Assembly: GCF_016862275.1 (NCBI RefSeq)
Contig: NZ_BOMQ01000071.1
Span: 1-64,000, forward strand
From: Actinoplanes nipponensis
Lineage (GTDB): Bacteria; Actinomycetota; Actinomycetes; Mycobacteriales; Micromonosporaceae
Direction: 5' to 3'
DNA length: 64,000 nucleotides
The number at the start of each line of letters is the position of its first letter. The stretch's first letter is position 1. Shown here in pieces: positions 32,559 through 42,020 of the stretch. The notes under the pieces are model-generated. The model ran no database searches. It was not told where the DNA came from and saw only the letters and a program-made list of their open reading frames with translations. The translations under genes were made by a program, and so were the position numbers.

Positions 32559-33020
32559 ATGATGAAGCGGCGAATCGTCGCGACCGGAGTGGCGGCGCTG
32601 GCGGCCACCGGCCTGACCGCGATGGCGACCCCCACCGCGGCGGTGGCCTCCCGCCCGGGTCCGCGGCCGGTCACCACCTGGGTCGACGCCGTGCCGGCGG
32701 GCCAGACGTCCTGGGTCTCCGTCAACTGGACGACCGGCCGGAAGATCTGCGACGCCAAGGTGACCGTCGAGGGCGGGGACGTGCGGATCGGCTATCCCGA
32801 GAACACCGGCACGTACACGTCGTTCTGGCAGAGCGACCGGCTCCGGCCGAAGCGGCTCGACTACACCGCCTTCACCGTGCACCCCGAGGGCCCCGCGGAC
32901 CGGTACCGCCAGCTGCACGCGACGCTGCGATACACCACCTGCGGCCGGCACGCGGTCGAGAAGGCGCAGACGTACCGGCTGACCCTCGTCGTGCTGCCCG
33001 CGGACCCCGCGGAAAAGTGA
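32559..33020 (+). CDS. Secreted paralog without the repeat tail
   Basis: The 153-aa exported protein has a signal peptide ending near AVASRPG, then VSVNWTTGRKICDAKVTVEG, YPENTGTYTSFWQSDRLRPKRLDYTAF (in parts) and YTTCGR, matching the body of the preceding gene. RBS GAGGGAG precedes ATG 32559; ATG 32562 is an equivalent start. A bidirectional terminator follows directly. Confidence 0.7.
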   Translation: MMKRRIVATGVAALAATGLTAMATPTAAVASRPGPRPVTTWVDAVPAGQTSWVSVNWTTGRKICDAKVTVEGGDVRIGYPENTGTYTSFWQSDRLRPKRLDYTAFTVHPEGPADRYRQLHATLRYTTCGRHAVEKAQTYRLTLVVLPADPAEK

Positions 33021-33057
33021 TTACGCGCGGCCGGCGGGGGCGGCCGGCCGCGCGTAA
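33021..33057. terminator. Bidirectional 15-bp hairpin terminator
   Basis: TTACGCGCGGCCGGC and its exact complement flank a 7-nt loop, starting right after the stop of the secreted paralog and ending 11 nt before the convergent flippase stop. Confidence 0.85.
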
Positions 33058-33068
33058 GTCCGTGACCC

Positions 33069-35651
33069 TCAGCGGGTGGCCATGATCAGCGCCGCCGGAT
33101 CGGTGCAGACCAGCTGCAGCGCCCGGGCCACCACGGCCGGGTCGTACGTCGAGGCGTGGAACGTGGCCTCCAGGTGCAGCACCCCGCCCATCTCCGACGT
33201 GGTGAGCGTGATGCCCTCGGGCCCGTTGAGCGTCGGCACGCTCTGGTTGACACGCCCCGCGGCCTCGACCGCCCAGGGCAGGTCGGCCAGCACGTCGTGC
33301 CGGCCCTGGTTGCTGAAGGTGAGCCGGGGCCGCGGCTCGATCGCCACCTCCGCCGGGTAGGGGTCGGGCAGGCCCGGCGCGCCGGCCACCGCGATCTTGC
33401 CCTCGCGCAGCAGCATCATGGTCAGGATCCGGCCGGTGGCCAGCTCCGCCTTCAGCGTCGTGTGGATCGCCAGCGGGTCGGTCAGGCTGGGCGGGCTCAG
33501 GTACGGGCCCATGCAGAAGTTGCTGTCGATGCTGACGCCCGGGTCCACGTACCGGCGGGCGTCGGCCAGGAAGGTGCCGCCGGACAGGTCCGGGTTCAGG
33601 CCCAGCTCGCGCAGCGCCGAGGCGAACGCCGCGAACGTGATCGCCGAGGTGGTGACGCCCGGCGCGTACTGGTCGCGCCAGGCCCGCATCCGGCCGAGCA
33701 CCTCGGCCGACCGGGCGGTCTGCACGGTGAGTCCGGGGGACCACGGCCGGGTCGGCGACTCCGGCGGGTGCGGCGGGCGGGCGAAGCTCAGGCCCTGCTT
33801 CCACCGGCCGGGCTTGGTCCCGAACTGCTTCCACCAGGCCTTCGGCAGCGCCCACCGGTGCCGCACGGACGGGGCGATCACCGCGGCGCGTTCCTCGCCG
33901 GCCGCCCGGACCAGCTCCCGCAGCAGCGTGTTCACCGGACCCGCGTCCCCGTACGCGTGGGCCACCTTCAGCGCCACGTACCCGCCGCCGGCCAGGATCC
34001 GCACCGGGTGGTGGCCGCGCGGCTCGGCCTGCAACTGCCGGGTCATCGCGTCGAAGTCGGCCGGCCCGTCGCCCAGATCGGTCACCGCCTCCCGCACGTA
34101 GGCGGCGAACGCGGGCGCGTCCAGGTGCAGCCACCGCGCGCCGGCGCGGTCGAGGCGGGACACGGCCCGGTGCGACGGGTCGGCGGCGTGCAACCCGATC
34201 AGGGCGGTCCGCAACCGCTCGGCGGTGACCCCGGTCAGCGGGCCCACGGTACGGATGTACTCGAGCGGCAGCCAGGCGCGTTCGTGCAGGGTGAGGCTGG
34301 TGCTGGACATGATGTTCTCCTCGAGCGGGGTACGGGCGAAAACCACCCGGAGCACGGTCGGCGCCACGAGCACGGTCTCGGCGGCCATCACCAGGGCCAC
34401 CCAGGTGACGAGTTCGGTGAGGCTGCCGCGGCTGCCGCCGTACCAGGCGGCGACGAGTTCGGCGACGCCGGCGAAGACCGAGAAGATGCCCGCGCCCCGG
34501 ACGCGGCCCTGCACCCGGGAGATCGCCAGGAAGAAGTGGTGGAAGACGAACGGCACGTAGGTCAGCGCCAGGATCATCAGCGCGGTGCCGGCCGACTCCG
34601 CGTAGCTCGCGCCGAACAGACCCATGATCGGCTTGGCGGCGAAGACCACCACGAGCGAGGCCGGCAGGCCCACGCCGAGGCAGATGAGCAGGCCCATCCG
34701 CACCTTGGAGCGCAGCGCAGCCCGGTCGCCGCTGGCCACCGCGAACAGCGTGAGCGCCACGTTGCCCGGCACCATCGCCAGGAACGACAACACCATGAAA
34801 GCGGTGTAGAACGACGCGTTGGCCTCCGCCGACAACACCGCGGTGACGACCAGTGGCAGCGCTGCCCGCGGCAGGTAGGTGGCCAGGTTGAGCAGGTTGT
34901 GGTCGAAGGTCGCCCGGCCCCGGCCGCGCAGCAGCGACAGGCGTGGGCGTACCGAATCGACCGTGCCCTTGCGCCGCAGGGCGCGGCCGAGGATCGCGAC
35001 CGACAGCACCATCCCGGCGATCCAGGTGAGCAGCAGCTCGCCGCCGGTCAGCGTGATCGGCAGCACGGCCAGCACGCCGAGCAGGGCCAGCTTGAGCACC
35101 GAGAACCAGGCGTTGCGCATCAGCTGCAGCGGCCCCTGCAACAGCCCGACCAGGGCCTCGTCCAGGACCAGGGTCATCGCGTTCAGCGCGATGCCGAAGA
35201 CCAGCAGCACGGTGGCGGCCGTGCTGCCGAGCGCGTGTTGCAGGCCGGGGACGGCCAGGTGGGCGACCGCGACGTAGCCCAGGCCGCCGAGGGTCGCGGC
35301 GCCGCCGGCGACCAGCAGGCAGGTGGAGATCAGCTCCCACTTGCGGCCGCGCAGCGAGCCCAGGTCGGAGATGAGCATGGTGCCCATGCCGAACATGCCG
35401 ATCGTGCCGATCAGCGTCATCGCCGAGACGGCCGCGGAGGCCTGGCCGACGGCCTCGGCGGGCGCGGTCCGCGCCGCCACCCACCAGTACGCGAAGCCGA
35501 ACAGCGAGGTGATGGCGGTCGTCGCCATCAGCGAGCCGGCGTTCAGGAACAGGTCCAGGTGGCCGCGCAGCACGGCGACCAGCCCGCCGCGGACCGGGCC
35601 CTCGGGCCCGGGATCCACGCTCTGCGGTACGACCTCGACCGAAGTTTCCAC
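33069..35651 (-). CDS. Polysaccharide flippase fused to a condensation-like acyltransferase domain
   Basis: The protein is 860 aa. Residues about 30-450 form a Wzx/MATE-type flippase with 12 or so helices (ITSLFGFAYWWVAARTAP, AVGQASAAVSAMTLIGTIGMFG). After a 40-aa link, residues about 470-860 resemble the condensation/PapA-type acyltransferase fold. KVAHAYGDAGPVNTLLREL stands where the HHxxxDG motif should be, then SAITFAAFASALRELG, SIDSNFCMGPYL and LTFSNQGRHD. GTG 35651 is preferred, right after GGGGGCGG. The protein probably moves a glycolipid or lipid precursor across the membrane and acylates it. The fusion is real in one frame with no stop. Confidence 0.75.
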   Translation of the reverse strand: METSVEVVPQSVDPGPEGPVRGGLVAVLRGHLDLFLNAGSLMATTAITSLFGFAYWWVAARTAPAEAVGQASAAVSAMTLIGTIGMFGMGTMLISDLGSLRGRKWELISTCLLVAGGAATLGGLGYVAVAHLAVPGLQHALGSTAATVLLVFGIALNAMTLVLDEALVGLLQGPLQLMRNAWFSVLKLALLGVLAVLPITLTGGELLLTWIAGMVLSVAILGRALRRKGTVDSVRPRLSLLRGRGRATFDHNLLNLATYLPRAALPLVVTAVLSAEANASFYTAFMVLSFLAMVPGNVALTLFAVASGDRAALRSKVRMGLLICLGVGLPASLVVVFAAKPIMGLFGASYAESAGTALMILALTYVPFVFHHFFLAISRVQGRVRGAGIFSVFAGVAELVAAWYGGSRGSLTELVTWVALVMAAETVLVAPTVLRVVFARTPLEENIMSSTSLTLHERAWLPLEYIRTVGPLTGVTAERLRTALIGLHAADPSHRAVSRLDRAGARWLHLDAPAFAAYVREAVTDLGDGPADFDAMTRQLQAEPRGHHPVRILAGGGYVALKVAHAYGDAGPVNTLLRELVRAAGEERAAVIAPSVRHRWALPKAWWKQFGTKPGRWKQGLSFARPPHPPESPTRPWSPGLTVQTARSAEVLGRMRAWRDQYAPGVTTSAITFAAFASALRELGLNPDLSGGTFLADARRYVDPGVSIDSNFCMGPYLSPPSLTDPLAIHTTLKAELATGRILTMMLLREGKIAVAGAPGLPDPYPAEVAIEPRPRLTFSNQGRHDVLADLPWAVEAAGRVNQSVPTLNGPEGITLTTSEMGGVLHLEATFHASTYDPAVVARALQLVCTDPAALIMATR

Positions 35652-35883
35652 TACTACCGCCCCCAGTGCAGTGATCGAAGCCAAACGGTAGTTACCCGGC
35701 GTATTCGACTGCCACGGCAGAGTGGGGCACACTCCGCACACTGTCCGGAGTGGAGAACGGGCGGACCGGTGGACCGGCCCGGGACCGTTCGGTGGATCTT
35801 CGGTACGGCTGGGACCTCAGGCGTTATGCCTGGTCACAGCCGTAACGTCCGGTGCCGGGGGAGAGGGTTGTCACCCGCCGCGG
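35652..35883. other. Intergenic region upstream of the flippase gene
   Basis: These 232 nt carry no supported gene. They probably contain the promoter of the minus-strand flippase. No clear -10 or repeat could be fixed. Confidence 0.3.
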
Positions 35884-36390
35884 CTATTCCTCCCAGACCG
35901 GTACGGAGGGTAGGCCCCGCTCGGCCCGGGCCGCGTCGGTGAGCTCCTGGAGCAGCCCGGTCTTACCCCGCGTGTACGCCGGACCGGGCCCGAACTCCGC
36001 CATCAGCTCCCGCTTGAGCGCGCCGTAGCGGTCCCGGTCGGCCGGATGCGCGATGAGGTAGTCGCGCAGCAGCCGCTCGTTGCGGGTGGGCCAGCTCGCC
36101 GCGGTGACCACGTGCAGGTGGTACGCCGTGCTGTCGTAGTCCTCCCGCCGGTAGAACAGCCGCTGCGGCATGTCGGTCGCCGCGCCGCGGTAGCCCAACG
36201 TCTCCAGCGCCCGGTCGTTGACCTCGTCGAGGTCGTCGACGCCGGCCATCAGGTCGATCACCGGCTGGGCCGGCAGCCCGGGTACGGCGGTGCTGCCGAC
36301 GTGCTCCACCGCCCGGAACAGCGGCGCCAGCACGACGCAGGCCTGCCGGCCCAGGTCGGCCCACCGCTGCTCGGGCTCCACGATCGTCAC
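35884..36390 (-). CDS. GrpB-family nucleotidyltransferase-like protein
   Basis: The 168-aa protein with VEHVGSTAVPGLPAQPVIDLMAGVDDL (read in parts: HVGSTAVPGL and IDLM) and HLHVVTAAS matches GrpB/UPF0157 proteins, a nucleotidyltransferase-fold family of uncertain substrate. GTG 36390 overlaps the CorA stop by 4 nt, so it is co-translated with the transporter. Confidence 0.85.
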   Translation of the reverse strand: MTIVEPEQRWADLGRQACVVLAPLFRAVEHVGSTAVPGLPAQPVIDLMAGVDDLDEVNDRALETLGYRGAATDMPQRLFYRREDYDSTAYHLHVVTAASWPTRNERLLRDYLIAHPADRDRYGALKRELMAEFGPGPAYTRGKTGLLQELTDAARAERGLPSVPVWEE

Positions 36391-37502
36391 AGCCAACCCA
36401 CCTTCTTCAATCGGCGATGCAGGACGACCGCGGCCCCCGCCATCAGCAGCAGCACGCCCGCGTAGCCGTACCGCCAGCCCAGCTCGGGCATGTTCGCGAA
36501 GTTCATGCCGTAGATGCCGGCGATCGCGGTCTGCACCGCGGCGATCGCCGCCCACGACGCAATCTTGCGCATGTCATTGTTCTGGTCCACCGAGACCTGG
36601 GCCAGCCGGGCCTGCAGGATCGAGTTCAGCAGGTCGTCGAAACCGGCGACCCGGTCCACCGCCCGGGCCAGCCGACCGCGCACGTCCACCAGGTACGGGT
36701 GCAGCGCCGGGGGCACGACCTCGCGGTCCAGCAGCCGCTGCAGCGGCTCCGGCAGCGGCAGCACTGCCCGTTTGAACTCCACCATCTCGCGTTTGAGCTG
36801 GTAGATGTGCGCGATGGCGGGTGGCGTGCCGGGGGAGAAGGCCACCTCCTCCAGCGCCTCCAGGTCCCGCTCGACGTGCCCGGCGACGTCCAGGTACAGC
36901 TCCACCATGCGGTCGCAGACGGCGTACGCGACCGCCCACGGGCCCTCGGCCAGCAGGGCCGGCCGCTGCTCCAGCTCCGCCCGCACGGACCGCAGGGCGC
37001 CCGCCGCGCCGTGCCGCACCGTGATGACGAACCGTTCGCCGATCAGCACGGTGACGTCGCCGGTGTCCACCACCTCGGAGGTCTCGGTGAGCGCCTCGTG
37101 CTCGACGTACCGCGCGGTCCGCAGCACCAGCCGGGTGACGTCGCCGATCACCTCGGCCACGGGTCGGTGCCCGGTGGCGGCGGCCTGCGCGGCGGTGAGC
37201 TCGTGCAGGCCGAAGGCCCGGGCGATGGCGCCCATCGTGGCCTCGTCCGGTTCGTGCAGTCCCAGCCAGACGAAGGCGTCGTGCCGCTGGGCCTGCCGGG
37301 CGGCGTGGGCGAAGTGCACCGGGCCGGGTCGCCGCGCCCCGTCGTGGTAGACCGCGCAGTCGACCACCGCGTCGGGATTGCTGCGCCGGGCCGGCGGATC
37401 GGCGGACGCCGGGCGGCTCAGGCCCTCGAGGAACCGGCCCAGCGTGCGTGGAAGGGAGCGCGTCCTGTGCCGCCGCAACCCGAACATGTCCGGTTCCCCC
37501 AT
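36387..37502 (-). CDS. corA: CorA-type magnesium/cobalt channel
   Basis: The 371-aa channel has a cytosolic funnel, a long stalk helix (LPEPLQRLLDREVVPPALHPYLVDVRGRL, read in parts) and two C-terminal membrane helices. The GMN signature is IYGMNFANMPELGW. The C-terminus is basic (HRRLKKVGWL). The start is ATG 37502. It is co-transcribed with the GrpB-like gene. Confidence 0.92.
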   Translation of the reverse strand: MGEPDMFGLRRHRTRSLPRTLGRFLEGLSRPASADPPARRSNPDAVVDCAVYHDGARRPGPVHFAHAARQAQRHDAFVWLGLHEPDEATMGAIARAFGLHELTAAQAAATGHRPVAEVIGDVTRLVLRTARYVEHEALTETSEVVDTGDVTVLIGERFVITVRHGAAGALRSVRAELEQRPALLAEGPWAVAYAVCDRMVELYLDVAGHVERDLEALEEVAFSPGTPPAIAHIYQLKREMVEFKRAVLPLPEPLQRLLDREVVPPALHPYLVDVRGRLARAVDRVAGFDDLLNSILQARLAQVSVDQNNDMRKIASWAAIAAVQTAIAGIYGMNFANMPELGWRYGYAGVLLLMAGAAVVLHRRLKKVGWL

Positions 37503-37613
37503 CGCTCGCCGGCCGTGCGGAGATGACCGTAGCCGTTGCCCACCCGGGTCCGCCGCACCGGCGGCCCGGGTGGGGTGTCGGCCGGCCCCCGGGCCGGGCG
37601 CCGGGCGGGCCGG

Positions 37614-38351
37614 TCAGGCGGAACGCTGCATGGCCCGGCTGCCCACGAACAGGCCGAACGCGCCCACCGCCAGCGCCGCCAGCGTGCCGCTGACCGTGGT
37701 CGAGGCCCAGATGTCGCCGTTGAACAGGGCGCGCTCGGCATCGACGACGTAGGTGAGCGGGTTCCACCGGGCCAGCGCCCGCAGCCACCCCGGCCCCGCC
37801 TCGATCGGCAGCAGCATGCCCGCGAGCAGCAACAGCGGGAACAGCAGGGTCTGCTGCACGGTCCAGAACAGCCATTCCTGGTTCTTCGCCGCCAGCGCCA
37901 GCGTGTACGACAGCGAGCCGAGCCCCAGGCAGAACACGGCGAGGATGAGCACGCCCACCAGCACGCCGCCCAGGTGCACGTCCAGCCCGAACGGCAGGCA
38001 GATGGCGATGATCACCGCGGCCTGCACGACGACCGGCACGATCTCCTTCAGGGCCCGGCCGATCAGCAGCGCCGGCCGGCGCAACGGGGTGACCAGCATC
38101 CGCTCGTGCGAGCCGGTCTGGATCTCGAACAGCAGGTTGGAACCGGTCATCGAGGTGCCGAACAGGCAGGACATCACCACGATGCCGGGCACGAACCACT
38201 GCAGGCCGAGCTCGTCGGGCAGCAGCGGGGCGAACAGGCCGAGGAAGACCAGCGGCTGGACCATCGCGAAGACGACGGTGAACGGGTTGCGCAGGACCGG
38301 GCGCAGCTCGCGGCTGAAGACCACGCGGGTGTCGGTGACGAGACTGGTCAT
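37614..38351 (-). CDS. ABC-2 type permease of a drug exporter
   Basis: The 245-aa membrane protein has six helices and the ABC-2 features FSRELRPVLRNPFTVVFAMVQPL and GSHERMLVTPLRRPALLIGRALKE. It is coupled to the ATPase gene 3 nt upstream. It is DrrB-like, so it likely exports a lipophilic or antibiotic compound. Confidence 0.9.
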   Translation of the reverse strand: MTSLVTDTRVVFSRELRPVLRNPFTVVFAMVQPLVFLGLFAPLLPDELGLQWFVPGIVVMSCLFGTSMTGSNLLFEIQTGSHERMLVTPLRRPALLIGRALKEIVPVVVQAAVIIAICLPFGLDVHLGGVLVGVLILAVFCLGLGSLSYTLALAAKNQEWLFWTVQQTLLFPLLLLAGMLLPIEAGPGWLRALARWNPLTYVVDAERALFNGDIWASTTVSGTLAALAVGAFGLFVGSRAMQRSA

Positions 38352-38354
38352 GGC

Positions 38355-39332
38355 TCAGGCCTCCACGAGAGCAGGGTCGGGGTGAACGTCCTCGGTGGAC
38401 CGCTCGGCGCCGCCCTCGCGCAGGCTGCGGCCGGTCAGTTGGAGGAAGACGTCGTCGAGCGTGGCCCGCCGGACCTCGATCTCGGCCGGCGTCAGGCCGG
38501 CGGCGCGCAAGTCGTCGAGCAGGCCGGAGACGAGGCGGGGCGCGCCCGGAACGGAGATCGTCAGCTCGGCGCCGCGCCGGTGGGCCTTGTGCGGCACGCG
38601 GGCCGCGGCCGCCGCCGCGTCGGCCTCGTGCGCGAAGCCGAGGATGATCCGGTCGCCCACGTGTTCCTGCTTGAGCCGGGCCGGGGTGTCGTCGGCGATG
38701 ATCCGGCCGTGGTCGATCACGATGACCCGCTCGGCCATCGCGTCCGCCTCGTCGAGATAGTGGGTGGTCAGCACGATGGTGGTGCCGTGCCGTTCGCGCA
38801 GCTCGACGATGTGCCGCTGGAGGTTGGCGCGGTTCTGCGGGTCCAGCCCGGTCGAGGGCTCGTCGAGGAAGAGCAGCTCGGGCGCGTGGATCAGCCCCAT
38901 CGCGATGTCCAGCCGGCGGCGCTGACCGCCGGAGAGCGTCGACACGGTGCGGTCGGCGACCTCGCCCAGGTCCAGCGAGTCGATCAGCTCGGCGGCGCGC
39001 CGCCGGGCGGCGGGCACCTTCATCCCGTACGCGCGCCCCTGGCTGATCAGCTCGTCGCGGCCGCGCTGGCTGTGCGCGGCGCCGTTGCCCTGGCCGATGT
39101 AGCCGATCCGGCGCCGCACCTCGCGTTGCGCGCCGACCACGTCGTGGCCGGCGACCCGGGCGGTGCCGGCGGTGGGCGGGATCAGCGTCGTGAGCATCCG
39201 CAGCGTGGTGGACTTGCCGGCGCCGTTCGGGCCGAGCAGCGCGACCAGCTCGCCCGGCGCCACTGTCAGGTCGATGCCGCGGACCGCCTGCACATCCTTG
39301 AAGTGCCTGGTCAACTCGTGGGTCTCAATCAT
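38355..39332 (-). CDS. DrrA-type ABC transporter ATPase
   Basis: The 325-aa ATPase has Walker A LLGPNGAGKSTTLRML, Q-loop, signature STLSGGQRRRLDIAM, Walker B LLFLDEPSTGLDPQNR, and the C-terminal DrrA extension (HVGDRIILGFAHEADA). It pairs with the permease downstream and is divergent, 63 nt away, from a WYL regulator that is the natural candidate controller. Confidence 0.93.
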   Translation of the reverse strand: MIETHELTRHFKDVQAVRGIDLTVAPGELVALLGPNGAGKSTTLRMLTTLIPPTAGTARVAGHDVVGAQREVRRRIGYIGQGNGAAHSQRGRDELISQGRAYGMKVPAARRRAAELIDSLDLGEVADRTVSTLSGGQRRRLDIAMGLIHAPELLFLDEPSTGLDPQNRANLQRHIVELRERHGTTIVLTTHYLDEADAMAERVIVIDHGRIIADDTPARLKQEHVGDRIILGFAHEADAAAAAARVPHKAHRRGAELTISVPGAPRLVSGLLDDLRAAGLTPAEIEVRRATLDDVFLQLTGRSLREGGAERSTEDVHPDPALVEA

Positions 39333-39394
39333 GGGACCGACGCTAGGGACCGTTGCGGCCACTTCCTGACCGCAATGGCGGGCAGACTGGCGGC

Positions 39395-40351
39395 ATGGCC
39401 AACACGAGTGCCCGGATGCTGCGGCTGCTCTCCCTGCTGCAGACCCACCGCTACTGGCCCGGCGCCGAGCTGGCCGACCGGCTCGAGGTCAGCCCGCGGA
39501 CGCTGCGGCGCGACGTCGACCGGCTGCGCGAGCTCGGCTATCCGGTCGACGCGGCCCGCGGCGTGGCCGGCGGCTACCAGCTGCAGGCGGGCGCGGCGGT
39601 GCCGCCGCTGCTGCTGGACGACGACGAGGCGGTCGCCATCGCGGTCGGTCTGCGGACCGCGGCGGCGGGCGCGGTGGCCGGCTTCGAGGAGACCTCGGTA
39701 CGCGCCCTGGCCAAGGTGATCCAGCTGCTCCCGCCCCGGCTGCGCAAGCGCATCGACGCGTTGCAGGCGGCGACCGCGCCGGGGGTGTTCGGCGGCGGCC
39801 CCACCCTGAACCCGGCGACCCTGACGACGATCGCGCTGGCCTGCCGCGGCGAGGAGCGGCTGCGCTTCGACTACACGGCGCGCGAGGCCGAGGGCTCGGC
39901 GCGCTACGTCGAGCCGCACCGGCTGGTCTCGCTGGGCCGCCGCTGGTACCTGGTGGCGTGGGACCTCGACCGCGGCGACTGGCGCAGCTTCCGGATCGAC
40001 CGGCTGACCGCCCCGCGGCTGACCGGCGCCCGCTTCCGCCCGCGCGAGATCCCGGGCGGCGACCCGGTGGCCTGGATGCGCTCGCGGCTGGCCGCCGTGC
40101 CGAACCGCTACGACGTGTCGGTGGTGATCGCCCGGCCGGCCGCGGTGGTGCGGAAGCACGTGGGCCAGTGGGGCACGGCCGAACCGGTGTCGGCATCGAG
40201 CAGCCGGCTGCGGATGAACGTGGACGACCTCAGCTGGCCGGTCATGGTGCTGGGCACGCTGGGCGCGGACTTCACTGTGGAATCACCTCCGGAACTGCGC
40301 GACCGGGCCCGCGCGGCCGCGGAGACCCTGCTGCGCGGCGCCGGCCGCTGA
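39395..40351 (+). CDS. HTH-WYL transcriptional regulator
   Basis: The 318-aa protein has an N-terminal HTH_11 (MLRLLSLLQTHRYWPGAELADRLEVSPRTLRRDVDRL, read in parts) with wing GYPVDAARGVAGGYQL. The WYL domain around 145-215 contains YTAREAEGSARYVEPHRLV then RWYLVAWDLDRGDWRSFRIDRL. The ligand is unknown. Divergent from the ABC exporter, so it probably controls it. A hairpin terminator follows the stop. Confidence 0.9.
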   Translation: MANTSARMLRLLSLLQTHRYWPGAELADRLEVSPRTLRRDVDRLRELGYPVDAARGVAGGYQLQAGAAVPPLLLDDDEAVAIAVGLRTAAAGAVAGFEETSVRALAKVIQLLPPRLRKRIDALQAATAPGVFGGGPTLNPATLTTIALACRGEERLRFDYTAREAEGSARYVEPHRLVSLGRRWYLVAWDLDRGDWRSFRIDRLTAPRLTGARFRPREIPGGDPVAWMRSRLAAVPNRYDVSVVIARPAAVVRKHVGQWGTAEPVSASSSRLRMNVDDLSWPVMVLGTLGADFTVESPPELRDRARAAAETLLRGAGR

Positions 40352-40357
40352 GGGGCG

Positions 40358-40382
40358 GATCGGCGCCCCCGTGGCGCCGATC
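40358..40382 (+). terminator. Hairpin terminator after the WYL gene
   Basis: GATCGGCGCC and GGCGCCGATC pair across CCCGT, 7 nt after the stop codon. Confidence 0.75.
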
Positions 40383-40526
40383 TGCGAAGAGAACCTATCG
40401 ATCGGGTACGACACTTTTCCGGGACCGGCCCTGGGCTGCGGAACCCTGCTCGGCCATCCGCCGGCGGTGATCCTGCGCGGCCGCCGGGTCCGGAGAATGT
40501 CGGTGGGCGGCGGCATACTTCCGGGC

Positions 40527-41084
40527 GTGGATGAGATGCCCGACAGTGTCGACGAGGTGATCGCGCTGGCCCGCTCGGGCGGGCGGCTGGAGTACCTGTT
40601 CTTCTGGGGCCACCGTCCCCCGCGCGACGGCGGCATCGGCCCGGGCTGCCTCAGCCAGTGGTGGCCGTCGGAGTTCACTGTGGACGGTGTCCGCTTCGCC
40701 ACCGCGGAGCATTACATGATGTGGCGCAAGGCGCTGCTCTTCGGCGACGAGGAGGCGGCGGCGCGGATCGTCGTGGCCGGCCACCCGCGGCAGGCCAAGA
40801 TGCTGGGCCGCCGGGTCCGCGGCTTCGACGAGCAGGTCTGGACCGAGCGGCGCCGGGCCGTCGTCACCGAGGCCAGCGTGGCCAAGTTCGGCCAGCGCCC
40901 CGAGCTGCGGGACTTCCTGCTCGGCACCGGGCGGCGGATCCTGGTCGAGGCCAGCCCGACCGACCGGATCTGGGGCATCGGGCTCGCGGCCACCGACGAG
41001 CGCACGGCGGATCCGGCCCGCTGGCCGGGGCTCAACCTGCTCGGCTTCGCGCTGATGCGGGCGCGGGCGCAACTCGGCGGATAG
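40527..41084 (+). CDS. NADAR-domain protein (YbiA/RibX-like N-glycosidase)
   Basis: This protein of about 185 aa has the NADAR features LEYLFFWGH, CLSQWWPSEFTVDGVRFATAEHYMMWRKALLFGD (in parts) and WGIGLAATDERT. Family members hydrolyse N-glycosidic bonds of riboflavin intermediates or of ADP-ribosyl adducts, removing toxic or defence-related metabolites. GTG 40527 fits a leaderless start behind CATACTT; ATG 40536 is possible. Confidence 0.85.
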   Translation: MDEMPDSVDEVIALARSGGRLEYLFFWGHRPPRDGGIGPGCLSQWWPSEFTVDGVRFATAEHYMMWRKALLFGDEEAAARIVVAGHPRQAKMLGRRVRGFDEQVWTERRRAVVTEASVAKFGQRPELRDFLLGTGRRILVEASPTDRIWGIGLAATDERTADPARWPGLNLLGFALMRARAQLGG

Positions 41085-41092
41085 TCCGCCGG

Positions 41093-41920
41093 TCACCACC
41101 GGCGGCGCCGGCCGGCCCGGTCGCGGACCGTGGCCCAGACCAGCTTGCCGCCCGCCGTCGGGATGGCGCCCCAGGCCACCGAGTCCGCGTGCACCACGCG
41201 CAGGCCGTGCCCGCGTTCGTTGAGCGGCAGCCCCGGGTCCACCGGGCGGGGATCGATCATCCGGGGCAGGGTGGGATCCCGGTCCCGCACGGCCAGGTGC
41301 AGCGCCGTCCCGCGCCGGGAGACCGACACCTCCATCTCCGTGCGGGCGTGCTCGACCGCGTTCGACACCAGCTCGGACAGCACGGCCCGGCCCGGGTGCA
41401 GCAGCCTGCTCAGGTTCCAGGCCTGGCAGGCGCCGCCGATCAGGTTGCGCGCGACGCTGGGGGAGACCGGCGACGGCGGCAGCCGCAGCCGTACGACGTC
41501 GGTCAGCGGGCGGTGACCGGCCAGCGACTCCCGGGCCTCCGCGGTGGAGTTGACGACGCTGAGGTAGCGCCGGGCGCCGATCTGGCCCAGCCGGTTCGCG
41601 AGCGCCGATCCGGACCGCACGCACAGGGCCAGCCGGGCCGGCGGGTCGGCCGCCGCGGCGATCTGGGTCGCGGACAGCCAGACCGGCACGCTCTCGGCCG
41701 CCGGGTCCACCACCGCGGCCGCGTCGATGAGGATGGCGGCGGGGCTCTCGGCCAGGCAGCGGCCGATCTCCTGGGCGACCCGGGCCCCCAGGTGCGGGCC
41801 CCAGTCGCCGCGGACCGTCACGTCGATGACCGCGCCGTCCACGTCCGCGGTGACGGTCACCCGGGGGGCCGGCGCATCCGCGAGGACGGGCAGGAACAGG
41901 TACGGAGGGTTCTCCTCCAT
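41093..41920 (-). CDS. STAS-like plus HATPase regulator (anti-sigma factor type)
   Basis: The 275-aa protein's N-terminal half looks STAS-like (VTVTADVDGAVIDVTVRG, ILIDAAAVVDPAAESVPVWLS). The C-terminal half is an RsbW-type ATPase: HPGRAVLSELVSNAVEHARTEM (N box), LAVRDRDPTLP, LNERGHGLRVVHADSVAWG (G boxes). Such proteins phosphorylate anti-sigma antagonists. No sigma partner is adjacent. It is convergent with the NADAR gene, 8 nt apart. Confidence 0.82.
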   Translation of the reverse strand: MEENPPYLFLPVLADAPAPRVTVTADVDGAVIDVTVRGDWGPHLGARVAQEIGRCLAESPAAILIDAAAVVDPAAESVPVWLSATQIAAAADPPARLALCVRSGSALANRLGQIGARRYLSVVNSTAEARESLAGHRPLTDVVRLRLPPSPVSPSVARNLIGGACQAWNLSRLLHPGRAVLSELVSNAVEHARTEMEVSVSRRGTALHLAVRDRDPTLPRMIDPRPVDPGLPLNERGHGLRVVHADSVAWGAIPTAGGKLVWATVRDRAGRRRRW

Positions 41921-42020
41921 GGGTGCGGCCTCTCCGGGTCGACGCCGGTGTCGATACCAGGCAGTCTCGGCCGAATGCCGGAGCCGGTCAACGGGGCTCA
42001 CCCGTACGCGCCCGGCCGGC

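Noticed and set aside
33156..35942. A 928-codon plus-strand open frame antisense to the flippase gene
   Set aside because: Composition is Arg/Gln/His-rich, without any domain, and it mirrors the GC3 of the real minus-strand gene. It is a typical high-GC shadow.
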